Source of the DNA: Papilionanthe hookeriana x Papilionanthe teres
Lineage: Eukaryota > Streptophyta > Magnoliopsida > Asparagales > Orchidaceae
DNA length: 64,000 bases
Direction of reading: 5' to 3'
NCBI GenBank assembly: GCA_022702705.1
Contig: CM040432.1
Span: 48,448,540 to 48,512,539 of the forward strand
The notes beneath the pieces are model-generated. The model did not search any database. It was not told the DNA's origin and saw nothing but the letters and a program-made list of their open reading frames with translations. The position numbers and the translations under genes are program-made. This document shows positions 44,600 through 55,000 of this stretch, piece after piece; the first letter of the stretch is position 1, and the number at the start of each line of letters is the position of its first letter.

Positions 44600-46210
44600 C
44601 AACCTCGGGATTGCGAAGAGAACTGGAATTTAGGTACCAGACTCAGAGTGAGAATCAGAATTTAAGTATCGATGGAAAAAAAAGGATGAGAATCTGAATT
44701 TAGGTACTGATCTCGAGAGGGATGAGAGTTGAAATTTAAGTATCAATCTCGAAAGAGAATCGAAATTTAGGTATCAATCTCGGATGAGAGTCAGAATTTA
44801 GGTACCGACCTCGAAGGAAGAGAACTGGAATTTAGGTACCAGTCTCGGAAGAGAGTCGAAATTTAGGTATCGACCTTGAAAAGGATGAGAATCAGAATTT
44901 AGGTATTGATCTCGAAATGAGAACTAGAATTTAGGTACTAGTCTCGAATGAGAACTGGAATTTAGGTATCAGTCTAGGAAGAGAGTAGAAATTTAGGTAT
45001 CGACCTCGAAAAGGATGAGAATCAGAATTTAGGTTCTGCTCTCGGATGAGAGTCGGAATTTAGGTACCGACCTCGAAGTGAGAACTGGAATTTAGGTACC
45101 AGTCTCGGAAGAGAGTCGAAATTTAGGTATCGACCTTGAAAAGGAAGAGAACTGGAATTTTGGTACCAGTCTCGGAAGAGAGTCAAAATTTAGGTATTGA
45201 CCTCGAAAAAGATGAGAATCAGAATTTAGGTACTGATCTCGGATGAGAGCCGGAATTTAGGTACCGACCTCGAAGTGAGAACTGGAATTTAGGTACCAGT
45301 CTCGGAAGAGAGTCGAAATTTAGGTATTGACCTCGAAAAGGATGAGAATCAGAATTTAGGTACTGATCTCAGATGAGAGTCAGAATTTAGGTACCGACCT
45401 CGAAGTGAGAACTGGAATTTAGGTACCAGTCTCGGAAGTTTAGAATTAAAATTTAGGTATCAATTCGAAAGAGAATCAAAATTTAGGAATCGATCTCGAA
45501 AGGAGAGTCGGAATTTAGGTACCGACCTCGAAGAGAGAACTGGAATTTAGGTACCAGTCTCGGAAGTTTAGAATTGAAATTTAGGTATCAATTCGGAAGA
45601 GAATCAAAACTTAGATATCGATCTCGAAAGGAGAGTCGGAATTTAGGTACCGACCTCGAAGTGAGAACTGGAATTTAGGTACCAGTCTCGGAAGTTTAGA
45701 ATTGAAATTTAGGTATCAATTTGAAAGAGAATCGAAATTTAGGTATCGATCTCAAAAGGAGAGTCAGAATTTAGGTACCGACCTCAAAATGAGAACTGGA
45801 ATTTAGGTACTAGTCTCGGAAGTTTAGAATTGAAATTTAAGTATCAATTCGGAAGAGAATCGAAATTTAGGTATCGATTTCGAAAGGAGAGTCTGAATTT
45901 AGGTACCGACCTCGAAGTGAGAACTGGAATTTAGGTACCAGTCTCGAAAGTTTAGAATTGAAATTTAGGTATCAATTTGGAAGAGAATCAAAATTTAGGT
46001 ATCGATCTCAAAAGGAGAGTCGAAATTTAGGTACCGACCTCGAAGTGAAAACTGGAATTTAGGTACCAGTCTCGGAAGTTTAGAATTGAAATTTAGGTAT
46101 CAATTCGAAAGAGAATCAAAATTTAGGTATCGATCTCGAAAGGAGAGTCGGAATTTAGGTACCGACCTCGAAATGAGAACTGGAATTTAGGTACCAGTCT
46201 CGAAAGTTTT
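44600..46210. repeat. Higher-order tandem array in 3' region of A2
   Basis: The basic unit is about 32 bp with the core GAATTTAGGTACC followed by 'gacctcgaagtgagaactg' or variants. Four variant units make a higher-order repeat. In the right half the marker GGAAGTTTAGAATT recurs at 45434, 45562, 45690, 45818, 45946, 46074 and 46202, exactly 128 bp apart. In the left half the marker GGAAGAGAGTCGAAATT recurs at 44847, 44977, 45107, 45174 and 45304, at 130 bp with one 67-bp step. The period is not a multiple of three and no long frame exists, so it is non-coding. It lies between the coding part and the 3' LTR. Confidence 0.93.
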
Positions 46211-48597
46211 AATGTATGAAGAAGGACCTGAGTCTCGTGCCATCGAACCAAACCGAACCAAGTTCGTGGATCCGTGTTAATGAACCTAGTTAATCTCCGT
46301 ACAAGAGGGGAAGGAGATCAGCGTAAAATCAAAAGGATCTCGATGTGACGAAAAAAAGGTGTAGGATTTTTGAAATTTGAAGTGTGAGTTTTCCGTGAGG
46401 AAGAATCATCCCGAAAGAGGGTTTCAAAGTAGTTTGAAGTAGATTTTGATCTGAGGAAGAGTTGAAGGATTCGAAAGAGATAGATTGAGATTGTAATTCC
46501 ATTTGAGATTCATTTTTCATTTTGTTTGTCCTTTAATGATCCAATTTTATTTTTGTTGTTTAATTGTTGTTCACGTGAATTTTATTTGGTGTTCATGTGG
46601 ATTTGAAGTTCATTTGAATATTTGGATTTCAAAGAACGGTTCTTATTTATATATCTTTTCTTTTCTGTTCTTTGTTCAAAGTTATTTAACTCTAATGGCG
46701 TTTCCCAGTCAATTTGCACAAAAGAGGTGAAGGCAAAATGTGACATGGTCACTTTCATTCCAATCTTGTTGAAGATACATCATACAACTCGATCTGAAAT
46801 ATTTCTCATACAATCCATGACTCAAAATGGACTATGTATGATTCTTGTTGATCCAACCATAAAGTATCTGTTAAAAATCCATGTCTGAATAATGAGATAC
46901 ACGGTCAATAACATCACCTTCCAAGCCATCCTTGGCAGGAATGTCGCATGGATGTACAATGGAGGTGTGTTATTTCCCGTGTAACTCACAGCTCGTAGGC
47001 CGGAGACTCTCCAATTCCGTATCCGGTCGGAAGTGGTAAGGTGCCTTCTCGTCATCCATCCTTCTAAAAGTGACGGAGATCCGCTCCATTGGTACTCCCG
47101 GTATACAATGTTTTGCAATGTCTCGCTCCATTTCCTTGTAATATCATGACGGAACCTACCGGAAGTGGTATCTCCGCCGCCCTCGGAACTTACCCGGGCT
47201 CGCTATCCGGAGGTCGGATCCGAACATGATATTGCATTGGTCGACGAACAAACCGTGCAGAAGGTCCGACAAAGTCATGGTGGTCTATGTGTGGAGGTAT
47301 ACAGTCGCCTTTCGATAAATGTTGATGATGCAACTGCTGGGTATGCGTACCGCTGGCAGCATCCTCCACGTTATAATTCTTTTCACCATTCTTTTGATTA
47401 TCCTCGGCATCGGATCCACCTCACCGTGACGGAGTATCCCTGGTGGATTTCCTTTCTGTCCTCTCGCGAAGTTATAGCAACATCCGCATTGTATTGTGAC
47501 TCTTCCTTTCCCCGGCATCCATTTCCGGGTTCCGAATATGTCTTTTCTCTCGTACGGCCTCGCTCGACCCATTTTCCGAAGTTCTAAGATGCAATCCACA
47601 ATCTGGTCGTTGCTCGTACTCTGAGAATACACCTGTGTGTAACTCGAGGCCTTCCAAAATGTTTATTCTTTTGCCTCTAATCCTTTCAAAGTATTCGAAA
47701 GTCTTCATCTCAACATTTTGCATTCTTTCTAGTTCATATTCTGGGATGATCTGCAAGTGACGAGGCCTAGTAACGTATTGCGGGATGTATGGCTCAATCC
47801 CATCACGTTCTCCCCGCATACCTTGGCTCCTCGGGGATCGTCTCGTCGGGACATCCTCCGGGTCGCTTCCGCAACAAGGTTCTTCGGATATGGTATCTCC
47901 GTCCGTGTCGAGGCAATGATTCTATTTCTCGTTCTTCTTGGCACTTTTTCGATCTCGTTCGACTTCTTCGGCGTTGACTTTCTTCTTTCGGTTCCCGACG
48001 AACCGGTATCTTCGAAATGTGTGTGTTGGCGAAGGTGGTCGTTTCCTCGTGTTGATCTCGCTGCTAGTTTAGTCAACATCTCGTGGATACGGCGATTCTT
48101 ATTCCTTCTTTGAGTGGCGATGAGAGTAGCTCTCCTTACCCCTTGAACTTCGCGGGCGCGGTGCCGACAAGCTCCGCCCTCTGCCGTGGCAACTACCGAC
48201 TTGATTTTCTTGCTTTTCTCGTGTTTGTCTTTCTTTTCTTGTTGCCGGATTGGTGGCTTGGGCCACCCATCTTCATCACTGTCCGGCTATGATGCTCTTC
48301 TCGGTCCACCGGGACCCAATCATTTTCTTCGTACTCGTAGGTCTGGTCGGTGTGAAATCGGAATCAATTTCTATCACTCGCTCCATCCTTCACCCTCTTT
48401 TCATCGAGTGCGAGACTCACGCCATTTTTAAAGTTTAGGACCAACCGCTCGTTCGACATTTCCCCGCAAAGAAGACAAGGAAAGGATCGTGGGTTGTACT
48501 AAGAACAAGAACATTAAGAAAATATTTACCATCGAAGATTCTTATTCTCTTATTTTAATTTTAATTTTTAAGGAAAGTAGGATAAGATGAAGAAAGA
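46211..48597. other. Unidentified block of A2 where pol is expected
   Basis: Richer in G and C than its surroundings from about 46900 to 48440. Frames of 60-140 codons occur on both strands. Minus-strand examples are 48079-47729 (Arg/Lys/Glu-rich), 47819-47472 (RPRHLQIIPEYELERMQNVE) and 47632-47285. A plus-strand example is 47165-47587. A weak protease-like word, NITFQAILGR, lies on the plus strand near 46905-46935. None carries RT, RNase H or integrase hallmarks. Possibilities are a highly mutated pol, an inverted or rearranged fragment, or captured foreign sequence. I cannot decide between them and assign no function. Confidence 0.35.
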
Positions 48598-50257
48598 TCA
48601 GGAACAAGATTTGATTTGAAAGGAAGGGTAAAACTTTATTATTATGATTTCACATATTTTATTTTTAGCAAGTGATAGTGCTGGCTCGACAGGTTTCAAA
48701 CTCTGAGTTGAAGCGCGTACCGAAGCGGCCTGGATGTGATCAAAAAATTTTTTCGATGATTTTGTCCAGACAGTACTCCATCCATCATCAGTCGTGTAAG
48801 GGTCTATCGGAACAATGGGATCCGTCGAAATAACATTGACGGAACCTCCCTTCTGGGGTTCCTTCATGTATTCCTTTGGGATCGTTATGTTCCCTTTTCG
48901 GAGATTGTCATCAAGTCAACTCTTGAAAGTGATGCAATCCTCTATCTTGTGTCCAAGCATCTGTTGGTAAGGGCAATAGTTCGGGTGATCTTTCTTATTG
49001 ACTTCCTCCGGCTTCTTGGGCTCTGGCAGCTGAAAATCCGGTGTCTTCATTAAGCTGCGGAACATCTTCGCTACTGCTTCAGTTTTGAATGGATATTCTT
49101 TATTTAGAAGTTCTCTTAAAGTACGTGACGAACGAGGCGGTTGTTCATAATGCTAAGGCGACTGATAGCTCAGACGAGGTTGCTGATAGCCTTGCTGAGG
49201 CTGTTGGTATGTTCGTTGCGGTGGTTGGTAACTAGACTGTGGCCGCTCTAACTGTATCTGTATTGGCTGCTTGCCCTTATCTACTGCCGCGACGATTCCA
49301 TATTTCTTCTCAAATGTTTTCACAGGCTTCTGCTTATCGTTCTTGTCCGCGAAACTTAACTGCTTTGCTTCTTCTTGCAAGCTCCCGGTCTTGCTAAGCA
49401 ACTTCTCGAAAGTCTTGATTGTAAATCCTTTAAGGAGAAGTGCTATCAGGCCATGGATACTCTTATGTAGGATACCGACTGCATGTTGTTCTTGAAGCTG
49501 TGGTTCACACTTCATGCTTAATTTTCTCCATCGAAGTATGTAATCCACTAAAGTCTCATTCGGCTTTTGTTGCTCCACCACTAGATCACTGATAGTGATG
49601 TGGTGCTGAGCCCCGACAAATCATTTAACGAAGAGATTCTACAGTTCTGAAAAGCTCTTTACTGAACCGTTTGACAATTCTGTGTACCAGTCGATGGCAA
49701 TCCCTGACAAACTGCTGACGAACTGGTGGAAGAGTAAAGCATCGCTCCCACCGGCATTGAAGCAACTAGCACGAAAATGTGCGACATGCTGCCGAGGGTT
49801 TCTCGTTCCATCAAAAGTCTTAAACAGAGGTGGTACGAAGCCTTTCGGTGTATCGGACCGCATCGAACTCCTCGGGGTAAGGTCTACCCGTCTGAATAGA
49901 TGCTCCTTTCTTAGATTGTGCTAAAGCTTCTCGCATCTGCTGTTCTACCATGTTTTTAATATCCTTTTCAGGGATCATGCTCTGTGTAGAATCTTTCTTG
50001 GGTAGTTCGTCTCCGTTGACGGATGTGATCTATTTTCCTCCATCTGCAATATGGATAATCTCTGGGGGTGTCTCTTTCTGAGGCTGGGCCTGACTCTGGA
50101 GAGTGGCTAAGGCAGCAGCCATCTCTTCCATCCTCTTTGCCATCTGGGAAATTGTGTCATCTCTCTCCCGAATCTGCGCTCTCAATACCTCTAGTTCATC
50201 TCTTTCCGCAGCTGCCGGAGCACCTTGTGAAGCTGACGATGCTCGTGTCTCAACCAT
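48598..50257 (-). pseudogene. Gag relic of A2
   Basis: It starts at ATG 50257 (MVETRASSASQGAPAAAERD), followed by a coiled-coil segment (ISQMAKRMEEMAAALATLQS), the linker MVEQQMREALAQSKKGASI and RPYPEEFDAV, and the gag core from about 49863 (PLFKTFDGTRNPRQHVAHF, WYTELSNGSVKSFSEL, LVDYILRWRKLSMKC). A Gln/Pro/Tyr-rich stretch follows (about 49250-49150), then a knuckle CX2HX4HX4C (48975-48933; PYHQMLGHKIEDC) in place of the usual CX2CX4HX4C. It ends with a tail to 48598. Stops near 50030, 49640, 49625, 49150 and 48915 and one frameshift near 49862 break it. Apart from that frameshift the pieces share one frame. This is Tat/Ogre-type Gag, the particle structural protein. Confidence 0.85.
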
Positions 50258-50479
50258 GTTGATCTCGACATACTCCTCATCCATGAACTCTGATGAGTCA
50301 ATTTCGTCTCCTAATTCTTCTTCTCTTTCTTTTGCTAACCGTCGGATGTCGGTCCTTAACTTGTCCATGGCATCCTCTAGTGGCCCTTTTCGCACGGTCT
50401 CGCAGTTGTCTTGTAATGTTTGTTGAACTTCCTTTTCGGGGGTTTCCTTTATCGCAGTAGCACTTTCTTCTGATTCGAA

Positions 50480-51503
50480 TCTCCTGACGAGACTTCTCTT
50501 CTCGGGACATTGCTTTCGGTCTTAGCCGCCGGCAGTAGGTCGCCATACCATCCTTCTTGCAGCGAAGCCTAGGACCGGATGGTCTATCGGTTATATGCTG
50601 GAAGGTGGTATCCTCCCTAATCTGTAGACCCGATACAACAACGGGCGGACTGGCTTTTATCTTCTTCTTTGGTTTCTCTATGGCAGCAACAGGTTCTATT
50701 CGCGGTCCGAGACAGGATTTAGCTGGCGCCCATCCTATCCATCTTAAGATTTTTGATACAGGGCATCTTTCTTTCTTTGCCAATCTCTCTATAACAGCTT
50801 GCAGCCGAGCCAATGGCGTAGTCTTATCCCTTTTCCTCTTGTAATTGTTGTAGTATGCAGGTCGGGGTAATGCGGTGGTGATCCTACGAACATCCTCTTC
50901 ATCTGATGCGGCAGAGAGGGGGTGAAACCTGCTCCCTTCCAATAGAGGTATATACTTAGGCAGTTCTTCTCTTTCTTCAGGAATTTCTTCTAGAAAAGCA
51001 ACTTCAGCAGCTCTAGCTTTCTTAGCGATCTTCCTGCTTCTTTTTCTCCTTTGAGTCCGAGTTAGCGGTGAAACTCTTGAACTGGACCCAATTTCAAAAT
51101 TAGGTGGTATTGTAGCAAAGTCTGCACCCTCCACGGTGACAGGCTCATCACAGACTTGGATTTCCTTCCCCTTCAGTTTGGCAGAAGTCGGGGTAGGTGC
51201 TGAGACGACTAGACCGGTGGGGTTAGAGACAACAGTCCTCCTACGAACCATGGTACTCCTTCCAGTTGGAACCCGTTGCAGGGGAGGGAATTCTTGAGCC
51301 GACTTCAGGTTGAACTCAATCACGGGCTCTTCAGTTTCTTACACTTTGTCCATTAGTGTGAAGAGAGTGACGTCAATGAACTTAACATCTGTGTTGCCAA
51401 ATCCTTGTCCGAAACGGATGATTCCATTGTCGGGCAGCTCATCCTTGTAAATGGCAAAGTCCATTCCATTGGTGAAGGAGAAGATTAGCTTTGGGGCAGT
51501 CAT
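50480..51503 (-). pseudogene. ORF1 upstream of gag in A2
   Basis: It begins at ATG 51503 (MTAPKLIFSFTNGMDFAIYK), has a TAA stop at 51341-51339 after TLFTLMDKV, and continues in the same frame (ETEEPVIEFNLKSAQEFPPL) to about 50480. There is a basic nuclear-localisation-like cluster RTQRRKRSRKIAKKARAAE, an acidic patch (EEIPEEREELPKYIP) and a C-terminal basic domain (KPKKKIKASPP). Near 50460 the frame passes into sequence leading to gag. A separate ORF ahead of gag is a hallmark of Ogre elements. Its role is not known. The basic clusters suggest nucleic-acid binding or nuclear targeting, but this is inference. Confidence 0.65.
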
Positions 51504-52017
51504 TTTCACGGAGCAGCATTCCGAATGTCGGTCCCGAGTCTCGCTTCTTTTCCTCGTAAAGTTTAGGACGAAAAAGAAAGAGTCCGAACACATTTTCGTT
51601 TATCTTAGTGTATTTGTGATTTTAAAAGGATTTATTTATCAAAAGGGTCATTTATTAGAGGATTTGTTTATTAGGAACGGAATGTTCAAAGGTGTAGAAA
51701 AGGTAAAGGATCTGATTCAGAATTGGAAAGGAAGAGAAAGTCTTATGCAAGACTTCTCGACTCGAAGGACCGCTCAACTAACACCTATTGGGGGTCCACC
51801 CCACCTCAGAAAAGAGGTAAAAGGATCTCGGAACCTCTCTGTTTAGGGGTGTCTAAACAGTGGCTCCTAAATCCGAGAGAAGTTGGCTATACTCGTTCAA
51901 GACAGAAATGAACGGAGTATTCCATCGGAAGAATGGTAGTTTTGGCCCATTAGGGATATGGACTCACCACCGATTTATGAAAGAAAAACCATCTAATCAA
52001 AATGGAGAGAGGAACTA
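51504..52017 (-). other. 5' untranslated leader of A2
   Basis: Between the PBS and ORF1. It contains the inverted copy (51781-51798) of the 18-bp word next to the polypurine tract. No open frame is supported. Confidence 0.55.
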
Positions 52018-52036
52018 GTCCCCAGCGGAGTCGCCA
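52018..52036 (-). promoter_or_regulatory. Primer binding site of A2 (tRNA-Arg type)
   Basis: Minus-strand TGGCGACTCCGCTGGGGAC, five bases from the LTR end at 52042. Plant tRNA-Arg molecules end in GGAGTCG plus CCA, whose complement is TGGCGACTCC. Ogre-type elements are described as using tRNA-Arg. Which isoacceptor fits best was not tested. Confidence 0.78.
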
Positions 52037-52041
52037 GAAAT

Positions 52042-55000
52042 TGTCGGCATATTTTTAGGTTATTTGTTTTGAAAAGGGGGTCGCCTACAGAAATTGTCGG
52101 CGAACTTTAGATTTTAAATTTAATTTAAATATATATATAATTTAGAAAGTAGCATTTGATTTTGAAAATGACTTTAAATTTGAAATTTTTAAGATATGAA
52201 ATCAAACCGATCTCACATCCCAAATAGTTTATATAAATGAGTGTCACATCACAAGCTATGTATCTATCCCGAAGAATAGACACACTACTTGATGATAGGG
52301 CTCAATTAAATAAACTAGAAGATTTGTGACATCCGTTTGGTCTGCGAACCAATTTTATAAGCCGACAAGTTCCCCTGCTTAATATAAATGAATTAAGCGG
52401 TGGTTTATATTACCCAGGTTCTTAAAGTTCCCTATAAGGGCAAGCCCCAATAGTTAATTACATCTTAAATGACGGGAATCATTTAAGAAAACTCTCGATA
52501 ATGATTAAGTGGTTTTGCTCTCAAGAATTTCAAAGTTTAAGGTTTTCAAATGATTGGATTTTAGGAAATTTCAATTGGGAATGGATCAAATTTGGAACAG
52601 TTATTTTTAGGAGTCCAAAGGAAGAGAAGTAGGAGAAGCTGAGGATCCAAGAAGAATCTTGACAACTTCCCAAACTATCCTATTGTTTGGCTTCAATTTG
52701 GGAGTTTATTTAATGTTGTAATCCTGCCAATTTTAATTAATTAGGACTTATGTTTGTATGACATAATCACACAAATAGCCTCGAAGATGTGAGGGTTTAT
52801 GTCGTATCAAACGACTACCTCGGAGTCCTAAGACCTGTTAGGGCTTAATTTGCATAGCATGATTATACAAATGCCTAACGAAAAGTTGAGGATTTATGTT
52901 GCACTAAGCAAACTACCTTGAAATCCTATGGCTTTGTTGTTTAATTCTAGGAATGTTTAGTTGATGTAAAGTTGTTTTGCTGACGAAGATGGCCGTGCTG
53001 CCCACTATGCTCCGAGCTCCTTATTGTTGCAGAGGTTTAGTTTTAGAAGTCATAAATCAGGAGATGAGAGAAGTGTTTTGGTTTAGAGAAAATCTTAAAA
53101 TTTAAGTGTTTTTAGTGTTTTAATTGAAACAAATCTTAAAGTTAATTAAACAGAACCGATTAAGATCCTACGGTTCCGTCATCCCGGCACCGTTATTTTC
53201 ATCGAATTCACTTAGTCCAGATGAATTTGCTAAACTCAACTGAATGAGTTCCACACTTTCATCTAGACACGTGGAAATCCCGTTAGCAACACGTGGGTTA
53301 CATCATCCGAGGTATTCCCGATCATTCAATGAGACGTTTTAATTTAGTTGTAGTTGTGGTTTTGTTGTTCCGTTTGTGATTAAATTTTGAGTTGTTTTAT
53401 ATTTTGGAATGTTGTGGCGGTGAATTTTATCTTGCAATGATTTTTAATTTAGTTTCGGTTTCAGTTTAGGGACTATCCTAAAGGTTTTGGTTTTCATGCA
53501 ACAATCTTGTTTATCATGCAAGAAAAGTAAAGTACAGTGCATGTAAGTAAATTGCAATAAAGTAAATTGCAATAAAATAAAAGCGTACCTGGAGGGTCTT
53601 CCCGTCATCCCAAGCCGCACTTAAAACACATGTTAAGACATTTAAATGTTTCAACAAGTACCTAGGTAAAGCTAAGGGAAAGGTTTTGGTTGTCTACCAA
53701 AGTCCTAATCCTATAGCTAGTCATCTCCTATGACGTCTAGGTTCTTGTGTTTTGGTTTAAGGATGATTTTCTTCACCAAAGAACAATTAAGTTCAATTGT
53801 TCTTATGAACATCTCATCATATTGAGAAAGTGCTTAAGACAAGTCTTAAACATCTTTTCAATACCTCTAGGATTGTTTTAAGTCCAAGAGAATTTAATTA
53901 TACAAGTGAATTAATCATCCAGGAGTTTAAGTTTTGTTCTCTTGCTCAGTGAATTAGGACATCCGAATATCCTATAAGTGAAGTAACACTTCACTTGATA
54001 CCTCATTTAAGAGTTATAATAATAAGAGCTTTAAAAGGGCAAATCAACTTATTAAGTATTTTAATGATTTAAACTTAATGATTTAATTTTAATTTTGACT
54101 TAATTATAAAAAATTAGTTTAAGTTTGGAATAGTATTCAAGTTATTTTAGATTTAATTCTTAATGATTTCATTTAAGTTTGTTGTTAAATGATTTTAATT
54201 TAATTTAATTCAATTTAATTTTAATTCAATTTAATTTAATTTTAATTTAATTTAAATTTAATTTTGATTTTAATTTTATTTAATTTAATTTAATTTAATT
54301 TAATTTTAATTTTAATTTAATTTTAATTTTAATTTAATTTAATTTAGTTTTAATTTAATTTAATTTATTTTAATTTTAATTTTAGTTTAATTTAATTTAA
54401 TTTTAGTTTAATTTTAATTTGGATTATTATTTTAATTTTTTTATTAAGAATTAAGTATTATTGAAGTGATTTATTTAGGGATTTTTAAATTAAAGAATAA
54501 ATATCCTCTTAATAATATCCCTACTTTAATAATTCCAATTTCTATTATTCTTCCAAAATTTCAATTAATTAAGTAATTAAAGTTTTGTTTTAATTATATT
54601 TGAAATGGTTAGTAGGTTTCTACCCTCACTCATTTAAGTTTCAATCATCCAAAATTAGATTAAAATCAAATAATTTACCCTCCCCTTTTTGATTAATCCT
54701 AAAATTTTAATTAAGGGTTGAAATTTTTAATTACCCTTTTGCCCTTCAAGCTTAATAATTCTATAACTCACTAAATTAAGCTCAAATGAACTTGAAATTT
54801 TTATGTAACCTCACTCACATGTCAATTAAGACATTAGAGGAGAAAATGTGATTTTTCTGTATTCAATTTATTTATGTACTTATTTTTAATGAAAAATAGG
54901 GGTTTTCAAGGACAATTCAATAACATGACCAAGGAAATGTTTCTGTCCTTAAGAAAATTATGGGATGTTCCTAATGACAAGAGGACCATTTGGACCAATT

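Noticed and set aside
44600..46210. Regularly spaced repeats resembling a CRISPR array
   Set aside because: The 'spacers' are themselves repeated variants in a 128/130-bp higher-order pattern, and the context is a plant retrotransposon.
46503..46888. Possible plus-strand membrane protein or protease fragment
   Set aside because: The hydrophobic run comes from a T-rich stretch, and the protease resemblance is limited to one short word without the DxG active-site motif.
47165..48113. Plus-strand frames of 118-140 codons in the unidentified block of A2
   Set aside because: They oppose the element's sense, overlap minus-strand frames of similar length and show no recognisable domain. Kept only as an unresolved block.
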